A DNA stretch of 64,000 nucleotides. Origin: Yersinia rohdei ATCC 43380 (lineage in GTDB: Bacteria > Pseudomonadota > Gammaproteobacteria > Enterobacterales > Enterobacteriaceae). The stretch is from the NCBI RefSeq assembly GCF_000173775.1, contig NZ_ACCD01000007.1:82945-146944 (forward strand). Reading direction: 5' to 3'. The position numbers and the translations under genes were made by a program. Below the pieces are notes generated by a model. It had not been told where the DNA came from, did no database searches, and saw nothing but the letters and a program-made list of their open reading frames with translations. Within the stretch, counting starts at the first letter, position 1; every line of letters starts with the position of its first letter. Below, in pieces: positions 17,677-27,068 of this stretch.

Positions 17677-17743
17677 CAATCATATTAGAATCATAAAGTT
17701 GTAGGGTTGCTCTCGTAGTAATCCGGCCCCTTTTACCAACTGC

Positions 17744-17770
17744 ATCCCCCCAGATTCCGGGGGGATTTTT
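17744..17770 (+). terminator. Attenuator-type terminator between livK and livH
   Basis: ATCCCCCC (17744-17751) pairs perfectly with GGGGGGAT (17759-17766) and is followed by a T-run. It lies 67 bases after livK and 71 before livH. Partial termination here would give the usual excess of binding-protein transcript over the membrane components. Confidence 0.75.
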
Positions 17771-17840
17771 CCTCTCTGCACACAGTAGATTAGGTACAGT
17801 TGGCTAGGGCAGCCAGGCAAGTGAATCAAAGGGTTAGGGT

Positions 17841-18767
17841 ATGTCAGAGCAGTTTCTTTATTTTCTGCAGCAGATGTTCAACGGTGTCACGTTGGGCAGC
17901 ACTTATGCGCTGATCGCCATTGGTTATACCATGGTGTACGGCATTATCGGCATGATCAACTTTGCCCACGGCGAAGTGTATATGATAGGCAGCTACGTCT
18001 CATTTATCGTGATCGCCGCATTGATGATGATGGGGATAGACGCCAGCTGGTTATTGATCGGCTCCGCTTTTCTCGTCTCGATTGTGATTGCCAGTGCTTA
18101 TGGCTGGAGCATTGAACGGGTGGCCTATAAGCCGGTTCGCAGCTCTAAGCGATTGATTGCATTGATTTCTGCGATCGGGATGTCTATTTTTCTGCAAAAC
18201 TATGTCAGTTTGACCCAAGGTTCACGGGATTTGGCATTACCCAGTCTGGTGACAGGGCAGTGGACACTGGGAGAGGCCAATGGCTTCGCCGCGACCATCA
18301 GCACCATGCAGCTGACTATTTGGATAGTCACCTTCCTGGCCATGCTGGCACTGACAATATTTATCCGCTATTCCCGCATGGGGCGCGCATGTCGAGCCTG
18401 TGCTGAAGATTTAAAAATGGCCAGCTTGCTGGGCATTAATACCGACCGGGTTATCTCACTGACTTTTGTTATCGGTGCATTGATGGCTGCGGTTGCCGGG
18501 GTCTTACTGGGCCAGTTTTATGGCGTGATTAACCCATACATCGGCTTTATGGCCGGGATGAAAGCCTTCACCGCAGCAGTATTAGGTGGCATTGGCAGCA
18601 TTCCGGGGGCCATGATTGGTGGCTTGATTCTGGGTATCGCTGAAGCATTAACCTCCGCTTACCTTAGTACTGAATACAAAGATGCGGTTTCATTCGCTCT
18701 GCTGATTGTTGTGTTGCTAGTGATGCCTACTGGGATCTTAGGCCGTCCGGAGGTTGAAAAAGTATGA
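17841..18767 (+). CDS. livH: Branched-chain amino acid ABC transporter permease LivH
   Basis: One of the two permease subunits of the high-affinity Leu/Ile/Val importer. Its 308 residues are strongly hydrophobic with about eight helices; the family motifs [15 protein letters not shown] (near residue 31) and [20 protein letters not shown] (near 242) are clear. It overlaps livM by 4 bases (ATGA). Confidence 0.96.
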   Translation: MSEQFLYFLQQMFNGVTLGSTYALIAIGYTMVYGIIGMINFAHGEVYMIGSYVSFIVIAALMMMGIDASWLLIGSAFLVSIVIASAYGWSIERVAYKPVRSSKRLIALISAIGMSIFLQNYVSLTQGSRDLALPSLVTGQWTLGEANGFAATISTMQLTIWIVTFLAMLALTIFIRYSRMGRACRACAEDLKMASLLGINTDRVISLTFVIGALMAAVAGVLLGQFYGVINPYIGFMAGMKAFTAAVLGGIGSIPGAMIGGLILGIAEALTSAYLSTEYKDAVSFALLIVVLLVMPTGILGRPEVEKV

Positions 18768-20050
18768 AAAAACTCAACTTCCTCAATGCCATTATCTCCA
18801 GCTTTGTGTTGCTCGTCCTCGCCTCTTTTATTATGGGGTTGCAGTTGCAGTTAGAGGGCACAAAACTCATTGTGCAAGGGGCATCAGAAGTGCGCTGGTT
18901 GTGGATTGGCGCGGCTTGTATCGTGGTTTTTTTCTTCCAATTGGTGCGCCCATTCATCCAGCAAGGTATCAAAAAAGTCTCTGGCCCTGCATGGGTATTA
19001 CCCAGCTTTGATGGCACCACGCCACGCCAGAAAATCTTGGCTGCCGCAATTATTGTTGCTGCTATAGCTTGGCCATTTTTGGTTTCTCGCGGTTCAGTCG
19101 ATATCGCAACACTGACACTGATTTACGTCATGTTGGGCCTGGGGCTGAATGTCGTGGTCGGGTTATCCGGTTTATTGGTGCTCGGTTATGGTGGATTTTA
19201 TGCCATTGGTGCCTATACCTATGCTCTGCTAAATCACTATTACGGCTTGGGATTCTGGGAAAGTTTGCCTCTGGCGGGAATAGTCGCGGCATTGTCGGGC
19301 TTCTTGCTGGGCTTCCCGGTCTTACGTCTACGGGGCGATTATTTGGCGATCGTGACGTTGGGCTTTGGTGAAATTGTGCGTATTTTGCTGCTCAATAATA
19401 CCGAAATCACTGGCGGCCCAAATGGTATTAGCCAAATTCCTAAGCCAACATTGTTTGGTCTGGAATTCAGCCGCTCGGCGAAAGACGGTGGTTGGGATAC
19501 TTTCCACAATTTCTTTGGCCTGACTTATGACCCCGGTGACCGCATCATTTTCCTGTATATGGTGGCGCTGCTATTAGTCATTCTGACACTGTTTGTGATT
19601 AATCGGTTATTGCGTATGCCGCTAGGACGAGCATGGGAAGCCCTGCGCGAAGATGAAATCGCCTGTCGTTCATTGGGCCTCAGCCCAACCAAAATCAAGC
19701 TGACGGCGTTTACTATCAGTGCCGCTTTTGCCGGTTTTGCAGGAACGCTGTTTGCTGCTCGGCAGGGCTTTGTCAGCCCAGAGTCCTTCACCTTTGCTGA
19801 ATCGGCTTTCGTACTGGCGATTGTGGTACTAGGGGGCATGGGTTCTCAGTTTGCAGTTATTCTGGCTGCGGTGTTGCTGGTGGTTTCGCGTGAATTAATG
19901 CGAGATCTCAATGCTTACAGTATGTTGCTGCTGGGCGCATTGATGGTATTGATGATGATTTGGCGTCCACAAGGGCTATTGCCAATGAAACGGCCACAAC
20001 TGAAATTGAAAGTTGCAGATATCAACGCTAAGCAGGGGGAACAAGCATGA
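18764..20050 (+). CDS. livM: Branched-chain amino acid ABC transporter permease LivM
   Basis: Second permease subunit, 428 residues, with the extra N-terminal hydrophobic region typical of LivM. Motifs include [22 protein letters not shown] split over residues 124-145, [21 protein letters not shown], and the ATPase-contact region [18 protein letters not shown]. It overlaps livH and livG by 4 bases each (ATGA), a tightly coupled operon. Confidence 0.96.
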   Translation: MKKLNFLNAIISSFVLLVLASFIMGLQLQLEGTKLIVQGASEVRWLWIGAACIVVFFFQLVRPFIQQGIKKVSGPAWVLPSFDGTTPRQKILAAAIIVAAIAWPFLVSRGSVDIATLTLIYVMLGLGLNVVVGLSGLLVLGYGGFYAIGAYTYALLNHYYGLGFWESLPLAGIVAALSGFLLGFPVLRLRGDYLAIVTLGFGEIVRILLLNNTEITGGPNGISQIPKPTLFGLEFSRSAKDGGWDTFHNFFGLTYDPGDRIIFLYMVALLLVILTLFVINRLLRMPLGRAWEALREDEIACRSLGLSPTKIKLTAFTISAAFAGFAGTLFAARQGFVSPESFTFAESAFVLAIVVLGGMGSQFAVILAAVLLVVSRELMRDLNAYSMLLLGALMVLMMIWRPQGLLPMKRPQLKLKVADINAKQGEQA

Positions 20051-20814
20051 GTACGCAACCTTTGTTAGCTGTTGAAGGGCTGTCGATGCGTTTTGGTGGA
20101 TTACTGGCGGTGAACAATGTCGGCCTGACCCTCAATCCAGGGGAGATTGTTTCGCTGATTGGCCCTAATGGGGCGGGTAAAACCACAATATTTAACTGCC
20201 TAACCGGTTTTTATCGCCCGACAGGCGGCACTATTAAGTTACGTGATCGTCATCTTGAAGGGTTACCCGGCCAGATGATTGCCCGCATGGGCGTGATTCG
20301 TACTTTTCAACATGTGCGTTTGTTCCGTGAAATGACGGTGGTGGAAAATCTACTGGTGGCACAGCATCAGCATCTAAAAAGTGGTGTTTTTGCCGGTTTG
20401 CTGAAAACGCCCGCTTTTCGGCGTGCAGAGGCCGATGCACTAGAACGTGCTGCCACTTGGTTAGAACGTATTGGGTTATTGGATTTAGCCAATCGTCAGG
20501 CTGGGAATCTGGCTTATGGCCAGCAACGGCGTTTAGAAATTGCGCGCTGTATGGTGACCCGACCTGAGCTACTGATGTTAGATGAGCCGGCAGCAGGTCT
20601 GAACCCGAAAGAAACCGATGAGCTCAATCAGTTGATTATGGAATTACGCGACCAACATCAAGTTTCGGTATTGTTAATTGAGCATGACATGAAACTGGTG
20701 ATGGGGATTTCTGATCGTATTTATGTGGTGAATCAGGGGACGCCATTGGCGCATGGCACACCAGCAGAAATTCGTAATAATCCTGATGTGATCCGCGCCT
20801 ATTTGGGCGAATAA
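20047..20814 (+). CDS. livG: Branched-chain amino acid ABC transporter ATPase LivG
   Basis: ATP-binding subunit of the Leu/Ile/Val importer, 255 residues. Walker A is GPNGAGKTT near residue 39, the signature is the variant [13 protein letters not shown] near 157 (typical of LivG), and Walker B is [13 protein letters not shown] near 176. It follows livM with an ATGA overlap and precedes livF by 25 bases. Confidence 0.96.
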   Translation: MSTQPLLAVEGLSMRFGGLLAVNNVGLTLNPGEIVSLIGPNGAGKTTIFNCLTGFYRPTGGTIKLRDRHLEGLPGQMIARMGVIRTFQHVRLFREMTVVENLLVAQHQHLKSGVFAGLLKTPAFRRAEADALERAATWLERIGLLDLANRQAGNLAYGQQRRLEIARCMVTRPELLMLDEPAAGLNPKETDELNQLIMELRDQHQVSVLLIEHDMKLVMGISDRIYVVNQGTPLAHGTPAEIRNNPDVIRAYLGE

Positions 20815-20839
20815 TACGTGGGCGAGGCATAAAAATAAC

Positions 20840-21541
20840 ATGTTGTCATTTAACCAAGTTTCAGCCCATTACGGCAAAATTCAAGCACTACACCAGGTGA
20901 GCCTGCATATCCAGCAAGGTGAAATTGTTACACTGATTGGCGCTAATGGTGCGGGTAAAACCACCCTGTTGGGTACCTTGTGTGGTGAACCCCGAGCAAC
21001 CGAAGGCAGCATTGTTTTTGGTGAGCAAGAGATTACGCACTGGCAGACCGCGCGCATTATGCGTGAGGCGATTGCGATTGTGCCGGAAGGACGCCGGGTA
21101 TTTTCTCGCATGACTGTTGAAGAGAATCTCGCAATGGGCGGATTCTTTGCTGATCGTGTGCAATATCAAGAACGTATTGAGCGAGTTTATGACTTGTTTC
21201 CCCGGCTGTTCGAGCGGCGTGCTCAACGAGCTGGCACCATGTCTGGCGGTGAGCAACAGATGTTGGCAATAGGCCGCGCATTGATGAGCCAGCCTAAATT
21301 ACTGTTGTTAGATGAGCCATCACTGGGATTGGCTCCCATTATTATTCTGCAAATATTTGATACTATTCAACAACTAAGAGAGGAAGGAATGACTATCTTC
21401 CTCGTCGAGCAAAATGCTAATCAGGCACTCAAATTGGCAGATCGTGGCTATGTATTGGAAAATGGCCGTATTGTTTTAGAAGATACCGGGGCCGCCTTGC
21501 TGGCGAATGAGGCAGTGCGTTCAGCTTATTTGGGCGGTTAA
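20840..21541 (+). CDS. livF: Branched-chain amino acid ABC transporter ATPase LivF
   Basis: Second ATPase subunit, 233 residues: Walker A GANGAGKTTL near residue 34, signature MSGGEQQMLAIGR near 134, Walker B LLLLDEPSLGLAP near 154. It ends the liv operon. In E. coli K-12 the next gene is ugpB; here a fimbrial operon on the opposite strand intervenes. Confidence 0.96.
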   Translation: MLSFNQVSAHYGKIQALHQVSLHIQQGEIVTLIGANGAGKTTLLGTLCGEPRATEGSIVFGEQEITHWQTARIMREAIAIVPEGRRVFSRMTVEENLAMGGFFADRVQYQERIERVYDLFPRLFERRAQRAGTMSGGEQQMLAIGRALMSQPKLLLLDEPSLGLAPIIILQIFDTIQQLREEGMTIFLVEQNANQALKLADRGYVLENGRIVLEDTGAALLANEAVRSAYLGG

Positions 21542-21566
21542 GTATTTTTCGTCGCGAGTATTTTTT

Positions 21567-21587
21567 AAGGCCCCAACTGCGGGCCTT
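21567..21587. terminator. Hairpin between livF and the fimbrial operon
   Basis: AAGGCCC (21567-21573) pairs with GGGCCTT (21581-21587) around a 7-base loop. It is followed on the plus strand by ATTCTAC, so it is a modest terminator for livF and sits just after the convergent fimbrial operon ends. Confidence 0.5.
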
Positions 21588-21607
21588 ATTCTACTATTCA
21601 ATCGAAT

Positions 21608-22711
21608 TTATGCCTGTGGGGTGATAGTAAAATTCAGTGTGTCGCTGTAGCTGCCTTTATCTGTGGTGCTGGTTCGATAAAGGCGTATTCTGGGTGACCA
21701 ACACATTTGCTCTTCGCCAAGAAAATTATCTGTTTTAAGCTGAATAAACTTTCGCTCTTTTGGTAATGAAAAACTATCTTGGGTATTTTCATTATTATGA
21801 AGCCTAACTTTATAGTTAATCAGGTTATGCCCCTGCTTTTCTTTTAGCTGAAAAAACCGGTTACTTGCTAATCCATTTATATTGCTGGCGCTGATCATAT
21901 AGCGGTTATTTTGTACTCCCATAGCGCGGTAACCGATACAAAAACGAATTGCCGGTGTATTTCTCCCCATTAAAGCACGCAAGCCCTGAGTCTCCGTCGA
22001 ATTATTGAGTAAGTGATCTAAATCGATATTTTTTAGCTGCCATGTTGTAGAAGTTAAACGAAATTTAGGTTCTACAATGAGAGACTGTGGTGCAATATTA
22101 GCTTGAGGATCAAAGGGGTTACATTGATTACCTGTAGAGTTAAAAGAAACACCTTTTGATGAAATTAGCGAATATTGCTGTTTACCTGAAATGAGTTCAC
22201 CACCAACGCTGGCACCGATTCTGATATTTTTCAGCACATTTGCGTTAACAGTGAATGATATATAGTACTGTGTTCTGCTTAACTCTGGCGTCTTGCTAGT
22301 GAATTTAATTTCTTGAATGTTATTACTTGAATTATTATGGCTCAGACCATTAACATAAATATCATGAATGTCTTTAATGTTGATGTTTAAATTTTTCGTG
22401 CCATCTACATTGTAAAAATAAAGAGATAGTATGGCCTTATGTGAGCTTAATGATGTATTTTTCAGTCCTTCATCAGGAATGTTTATCAATTTCCCCCATT
22501 GTATTCGATGTCCTCCTCCAGCCAGACCAAATAGACCATCAACCAGGTTTACCTGAAAAGAAACTTTTATGCTGTTATCATCTAATAGTTGTACTGCACA
22601 GTTGGAATAGTTTTGAACATAATTGTTATAATAATGGATGTTTGCGATAGCTACAGGTTGCAGCATTAATAACAGCAGACCCATTAATAGTTGTTTATAT
22701 TTAAGATTCAC
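21608..22711 (-). CDS. CS1-type fimbrial tip adhesin (CfaE/CooD-like)
   Basis: Predicted minor tip subunit of the alternate chaperone-usher (alpha, CS1/CFA-I class) fimbria, the last gene of the operon. It has 367 residues with a signal peptide (MNLKYKQLLMGLLLLMLQ, cleaved after about AIA), close to the 360 residues of CfaE. The two-domain plan is inferred: an N-terminal adhesin half with NYVQNYSNCAVQLL, and a C-terminal pilin-like half ending GSYSDTLNFTITPQA, which resembles the donor-strand exchange domain. Four cysteines are visible in the mature part (residues near 37, 198, 259 and 339). The receptor is unknown. Low G+C relative to the flanks suggests horizontal origin. Confidence 0.75.
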   Translation of the reverse strand: MNLKYKQLLMGLLLLMLQPVAIANIHYYNNYVQNYSNCAVQLLDDNSIKVSFQVNLVDGLFGLAGGGHRIQWGKLINIPDEGLKNTSLSSHKAILSLYFYNVDGTKNLNINIKDIHDIYVNGLSHNNSSNNIQEIKFTSKTPELSRTQYYISFTVNANVLKNIRIGASVGGELISGKQQYSLISSKGVSFNSTGNQCNPFDPQANIAPQSLIVEPKFRLTSTTWQLKNIDLDHLLNNSTETQGLRALMGRNTPAIRFCIGYRAMGVQNNRYMISASNINGLASNRFFQLKEKQGHNLINYKVRLHNNENTQDSFSLPKERKFIQLKTDNFLGEEQMCWSPRIRLYRTSTTDKGSYSDTLNFTITPQA

Positions 22712-22731
22712 TTAGTGTCTCTCCATGACTG

Positions 22732-23256
22732 TCAGCTATTTGTTTCAAATATTAATGTCAGTTGTCCGTGATACTTTCCCGCGCTGCCCCTCCCGCTGGG
22801 AGCTAATGCTGAAATATGTAATATATAGTCAGTACTGGTCAGGTTAGTTGCACTTTTACCCACTGTAAATATTTCCGGGATAGCAGATAATTGTCGTAAA
22901 TTGGTGCGATTTTCTCCCCAATATACTTGAGCAGGTGAAAATGTTATTTCCGGCATTCCTGAATTATTAGTCTGGCGAGTCAGTATTAGTGGGTTTTTAA
23001 CTGAGATGCGAAATCCTGTGTGTTGACGTAACGTTATTATCACAGGAACTTCCGATTGATAAATCGCAGTATTATCTGGGCTATTATTCAAGTTTATATT
23101 AGTGTACCAGCCCCCCTGCGGTTTCTCGATTTCAATTCTGGGCAATGTGGTGACTTCTAGTTTTATATCAATATTTCCTAGTGGAACTGGAATGCCAGTT
23201 GAATTTACCTGCCACGGAATGAATAAAGATATGATCGCTATTTTTATTATGTTCAT
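22732..23256 (-). CDS. CS1-type minor fimbrial subunit
   Basis: Secreted protein of 174 residues with a signal peptide (MNIIKIAIISLFIPWQVNS). The region KLEVTTLPRIEIEKPQGGWY and the C-terminal SAGKYHGQLTLIFETNS resemble the end strands of CS1-family pilins (compare SGETYTGTLQLAIE in the major pilin of this operon). There are no cysteines in the mature form, as usual for this class. It lies between the second chaperone and the tip adhesin with gaps of 15 and 20 bases. It probably forms a linker or minor shaft subunit; this role is inferred. Confidence 0.65.
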   Translation of the reverse strand: MNIIKIAIISLFIPWQVNSTGIPVPLGNIDIKLEVTTLPRIEIEKPQGGWYTNINLNNSPDNTAIYQSEVPVIITLRQHTGFRISVKNPLILTRQTNNSGMPEITFSPAQVYWGENRTNLRQLSAIPEIFTVGKSATNLTSTDYILHISALAPSGRGSAGKYHGQLTLIFETNS

Positions 23257-23271
23257 AACGCTCCTTAATTT

Positions 23272-23919
23272 TTAACCCGCAGAACACTGCAAACTGAATG
23301 GTTCGTCCTCAACCATTCCCTGTAGATTGCCGACGGGCAGTTGCCGATATTTTTCGGGATAGAGATTAAAATCCTCTATTTCTCCCTGCTGGGTCTTCAA
23401 CTGTTGCCAATGCAAACGCGTATTTCCAGTGTTTTGTAATTCTAAATTCCCATCAATACACCGGTGTATCCATTGGTGATGTAATAGAGCGGGTAAATGC
23501 CTGATTAGCCCCATATAGCTTAGTTTTACATCCACTACGGCACCATGACCTCCGCTGACGTGTAGGTTTTTTTCAGGAATCACTGATAGCCGATAAACTT
23601 GTTCTTTATTAGGTTGTTGCAGCGCTTTAAGTAATACTCTTCCGCTCTGCTTTGGGCCAAGAGTCAGTTTGGAGGGTACGGCAAATAATGAAGGCTGCGG
23701 CTGCTCTCCAACAGAAATTAATGATTCTTGATCCGCTGGTACACCAGGGTTCTTAATCTGATACAGCTGGATCGTGATGTATTCGGTCACCGAGCCGTGA
23801 TTGATGACATTGACCACCTCGTTGGTTTGTTGTATTTCCAGCACATGTGGTTGAATATCAATCGTCGAAAAAACATTTAGTGGCAGTAAGCTAACTGCAA
23901 CGAAGAGTAAAGTTTTCAT
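23272..23919 (-). CDS. Second periplasmic fimbrial chaperone (CS1/CooB-like)
   Basis: Alternate chaperone-usher family chaperone of 215 residues. The start chosen is the ATG at 23919 (MKTLLFVAVSLLPLNVFS, a signal peptide); the frame is open further but the extra 20 codons fall inside the preceding gene and spoil the signal. It is a paralogue of the adjacent chaperone: both carry NPGV near residue 55-60, a LTLGPKQ/ITLGPKQ motif, a YRL strand and a late HxC motif. It overlaps the upstream chaperone by 29 bases. The two may serve different subunits, for example shaft and tip. Confidence 0.75.
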   Translation of the reverse strand: MKTLLFVAVSLLPLNVFSTIDIQPHVLEIQQTNEVVNVINHGSVTEYITIQLYQIKNPGVPADQESLISVGEQPQPSLFAVPSKLTLGPKQSGRVLLKALQQPNKEQVYRLSVIPEKNLHVSGGHGAVVDVKLSYMGLIRHLPALLHHQWIHRCIDGNLELQNTGNTRLHWQQLKTQQGEIEDFNLYPEKYRQLPVGNLQGMVEDEPFSLQCSAG

Positions 23920-24571
23920 TGTCAGCCTGCCCGCTAAGTTGTTTGACAGATAAAGTGATGGGGGTGCCCGGGTACACATTTAGGCTGTCTGCCAGTGTAG
24001 TGTTTTCGGATGACTTTAATTGTGCAAATTTACTGTGAACACTCCCTGTCGCGCTGAGTATTAGGCCTGCAGGAATGCATTGATGTTGCCAATGGCGATT
24101 CTGGGCTGCAAGCTGAGGAACATGGTGGATAAGCACGCCATAACCAATACTTATGGTCATTGGTGCATGGATTTTACTTTTATCCCCATCGCCGACCGCT
24201 TTAATATTAACTATGGGGTCAATATATAAACGGTAAAGCGTTTCCTGCTGTGGGGATTTCAGTGGGAGTAACTTAATATCCCGTTTTTGTTTTGGCCCTA
24301 AGGTAATCTTATTTGGATTAAAAATCATTTCAGGTTGAGCAATATCGCTAATTAGCGTTTTCTTTTCTGGGCTCACCCCTGGGTTATCTACTCGTTGTAG
24401 CGAAATATTTAAATAAAGCGGCTTATTACCACTGTTATAGACTTGAATGGTGCGATGTTGATCCAAACCTTCAACTGTAGTCCGGGTAGGGATTGCTAGT
24501 AATTGCCCATAAACAGTGGTGGTGGACGCCAGCATTAACGCAATAATTGAAAGTAATTGATTATATTTCAT
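23891..24571 (-). CDS. First periplasmic fimbrial chaperone (CS1/CooB-like)
   Basis: Chaperone of 226 residues with a signal peptide (MKYNQLLSIIALMLASTT, cleaved after VYG). Visible strands and motifs are RTIQVYNSGNKPLYLNISL, NPGVSPEKKTLISD and KITLGPKQKRDIKLLPL, typical of pilus-subunit chaperones of the CooB type, which bind subunits in the periplasm until usher delivery. Two cysteines (in HQCIPAG and at the C-terminal RCS) may form a disulfide. It starts 18 bases after the usher stop. Confidence 0.78.
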   Translation of the reverse strand: MKYNQLLSIIALMLASTTTVYGQLLAIPTRTTVEGLDQHRTIQVYNSGNKPLYLNISLQRVDNPGVSPEKKTLISDIAQPEMIFNPNKITLGPKQKRDIKLLPLKSPQQETLYRLYIDPIVNIKAVGDGDKSKIHAPMTISIGYGVLIHHVPQLAAQNRHWQHQCIPAGLILSATGSVHSKFAQLKSSENTTLADSLNVYPGTPITLSVKQLSGQADNENFTLRCS

Positions 24572-24588
24572 GATTATTTCCGGCAGTA

Positions 24589-26883
24589 TTAATTGATATT
24601 ACAAAGGTAAATATGGTCACGAGGCTGACTCATATCGCAGTGATATTGGGCCGAGCCATTCTTGACGGTGATCTTTTTCAGTATGACTCCAGAATTAATA
24701 GTAAATAATCCATTCGGGTGAATGGTGTCGCCGGTTTCATTAACGACGCCACTAACCGGTTGCCCTTTAGGATCTTTCAGAAAACCGCTATAAAGCATGT
24801 CGAGGGTAATATTTGCTTTACTAACAAATACTTGCCCTGGGTGTGCGCGAGCAATATTGACCGGAAGTTGAATATTCATATCCATATCACCGCGGTCATG
24901 ATGTGTACGAATAAAGAAACGGTCTTGGTAGCGCGGAACCGGTATGGCATAGAGACCTCCACCGGTTATCGGATTCCCTTCGGCGTGAAAACTATATGGC
25001 ACATCCGACAAATTTGGTGTTTTTATCAGTAATGCAGCACCGCTGTAACTACTGCGCCCCAGTGCCACCCCTTGTGGGCTGACGGCGAGCATGCCGCTAT
25101 AGCTGATACCCCCATTGGCTATCTTATTATCGATACCCATTCGGGCAGAAATATCACCACGGCTGCCACTGCGTTGGGCAAAAGTGCCGATACCATGAAA
25201 TTTTCCGCTAGTGCTGCCATTGATGCCCAAAGCGCTGGTGCCATGATTATCGATAAACTCTTTTTGATAACTGGCGCTGGTGCTTAACTGCTGCTGGGCA
25301 TAAGCACTATTAATGCTGGCGCTGCTTTGGCGGAATGACACTGTGGTATTAAGAAATATCCCGTAGTTATTTTGGCTGCGCCATTGCCCACCTTTTTGTA
25401 CGCCAAGAGACAGGTTTAGGCCAAATTGTGGTCGCCGCCAGTCCCAACTGCTTTGAAGACGATGCTGTTGGTTATGGCTATATTGATTGAATTGATAACT
25501 GAGATGAGTCGGCCCGAACCGGCGGCTGTAAGATGCCGAAGTACTGCCAGCGTTTGGTGCGTAAATTGAAATATTGGGCGACTGATAACGCGCGACAGAA
25601 AAATGCCCTACGGCAGAATTTCCGCCATTTAAACGCAGAAAGCCGCCACTGCGTTTTTCCCCTGACATGAGGCTTAGGGTTGGTGTGATATTAAGATTAG
25701 ATATACCCAGCGGGCGCGATATATTTCCTTCTGCTGCCCAGTTGTTGGCGTCGTCTTTAAGGAACGTGATATTGGTTTGGACGCTTTGTATTTCCATACT
25801 GCGGCCAAATTGTGCCAGATGACGAGCTGATTTTTTGCCGCTGGCTGTACCTTTGCCCATCGTCAGGAACCAACCATTAATGGACTGAGTACTTAAATTG
25901 CTGATGGTTTGGCTTTCCTGACTCACTACACGGCCAGTGTTATCCACCAGACGAATATCAACATTGTAATAGCCGCCAGGGAGTTGGTTGTAATCAATTT
26001 CATTGCGGCCAAGTTGTGCGGGAATGCGGCGGATAAGTTGGTTATCCCGATAGATTTCATAATCACCATCAACAGTGGCATATAGCACTAAACTGCCCGC
26101 TGAGGATTTATCCAGCGCTAAATAACTTTGGCTACCTAAAGTAATGAATTGGTCTAGAGCGGGGTTAATAAGGGTATGGATGCTGCCCGCACTACTATCC
26201 AGATTATTTTGTCTGCCAGCCCGCAAATAGAGTGCTTGAAAGTTCTTTTGTAGATACCAGCTATCAATGCCCGCTTGAGTTTGTTGTTGGTATGGCAATT
26301 GATTTGCAAGCTGATACGTGTTCTTTGAACGAGTCGTGCTATAAAACCACTGTACAAAACCATAAGATTGCAGAGGTAGTCCTAGATAGTCGTTCCCACG
26401 GGCAGATATGGCACGGTAGTTTTTTGCTGTCATGCGTAGGTCAAAAGATTGGTTGTGTACCAATCCCCATGTGGTAGCTGGCATCAGATAGCGATTATTA
26501 TTATTGGTGATGCTGATAACCTGATTTATTTTATCTACAGTAATGCTATGACCAGATAGAATATAGTCACAGCCATTTTTGCATTGCACATAAGGAATTT
26601 TTGGTAGTATCTGTTCCAATAATAGAACTGACTGCTCATCAACATTGTTATTACGGTATAGTTGTTTATCGAAAGTCAGTTGTTGTTCAGTGTAAATTAT
26701 TGGCCCAGGTAATGTATTTCCATCGAGTATACCTAATAACTCCATAGTGCCATTTTCTTCAATAGCTGAAAATCCTTCGGGGACTAAGTGTTCAATAGTT
26801 ATATCTTTTGCATATATTGAGTTAAATGTTGAGAGTAGCAAGGGGAATAATGTAATTATATTAATTTTTATGGTGTTTTTCAT
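24589..26883 (-). CDS. CS1-type outer-membrane fimbrial usher (CooC/TcfC-like)
   Basis: Outer-membrane pore that secretes and assembles subunits delivered by the chaperones. The start chosen is the ATG at 26883 (MKNTIKINIITLFPLLLSTF, signal to about IYA), with GGAA 5-8 bases upstream; an ATG five codons earlier is also possible. About 764 residues, smaller than classical FimD-type ushers (over 800) and fitting the CooC/TcfC class. Features are an N-terminal domain to about 150, a beta-barrel with many alternating aromatic/Ser/Gly strands, a plug-like E-set segment (SLVLYATVDGDYEIYRDNQ near 265-285) and a C-terminal beta domain with cysteines in the last 15 residues. The gap of 185 bases to the pilin gene holds two hairpins. 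Confidence 0.85.
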   Translation of the reverse strand: MKNTIKINIITLFPLLLSTFNSIYAKDITIEHLVPEGFSAIEENGTMELLGILDGNTLPGPIIYTEQQLTFDKQLYRNNNVDEQSVLLLEQILPKIPYVQCKNGCDYILSGHSITVDKINQVISITNNNNRYLMPATTWGLVHNQSFDLRMTAKNYRAISARGNDYLGLPLQSYGFVQWFYSTTRSKNTYQLANQLPYQQQTQAGIDSWYLQKNFQALYLRAGRQNNLDSSAGSIHTLINPALDQFITLGSQSYLALDKSSAGSLVLYATVDGDYEIYRDNQLIRRIPAQLGRNEIDYNQLPGGYYNVDIRLVDNTGRVVSQESQTISNLSTQSINGWFLTMGKGTASGKKSARHLAQFGRSMEIQSVQTNITFLKDDANNWAAEGNISRPLGISNLNITPTLSLMSGEKRSGGFLRLNGGNSAVGHFSVARYQSPNISIYAPNAGSTSASYSRRFGPTHLSYQFNQYSHNQQHRLQSSWDWRRPQFGLNLSLGVQKGGQWRSQNNYGIFLNTTVSFRQSSASINSAYAQQQLSTSASYQKEFIDNHGTSALGINGSTSGKFHGIGTFAQRSGSRGDISARMGIDNKIANGGISYSGMLAVSPQGVALGRSSYSGAALLIKTPNLSDVPYSFHAEGNPITGGGLYAIPVPRYQDRFFIRTHHDRGDMDMNIQLPVNIARAHPGQVFVSKANITLDMLYSGFLKDPKGQPVSGVVNETGDTIHPNGLFTINSGVILKKITVKNGSAQYHCDMSQPRDHIYLCNIN

Positions 26884-26954
26884 TGGATTCCATTCCACTA
26901 TTAATTATTTTTTATAGAAATAGATTTCCTCAGACGAATATATTTTACGAATTG

Positions 26955-26973
26955 ATGGTTTCCATTAAACCAT
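26955..26973 (-). repeat. Hairpin in pilin-usher gap, proximal to usher
   Basis: ATGGTTT (26955-26961) and AAACCAT (26967-26973) form a perfect 7-bp stem with a 5-base loop. It is AT-rich and not followed by T-tract on the minus strand, so it is more likely an RNA stability or processing element than a strong terminator. Confidence 0.4.
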
Positions 26974-26988
26974 GATGTTATATATTTA

Positions 26989-27026
26989 GGTCAAAGGACA
27001 ATGCAGCCAGGAATTTTGTCCTGACC
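26989..27026 (-). repeat. Long stem-loop between major pilin and usher genes
   Basis: GGTCA plus GGACAA (26989-26993 and 26996-27001, with an AA bulge) pair with TTGTCCTGACC (27016-27026), an 11-bp stem around a 14-base loop. It lies about 45 bases downstream of the pilin stop. A likely role is partial termination or 3' protection of the pilin message so that pilin exceeds usher; inference from position. Confidence 0.55.
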
Positions 27027-27068
27027 GCATAGGTTAATTCAACTGATATATACTATGTCGGTATGTAA

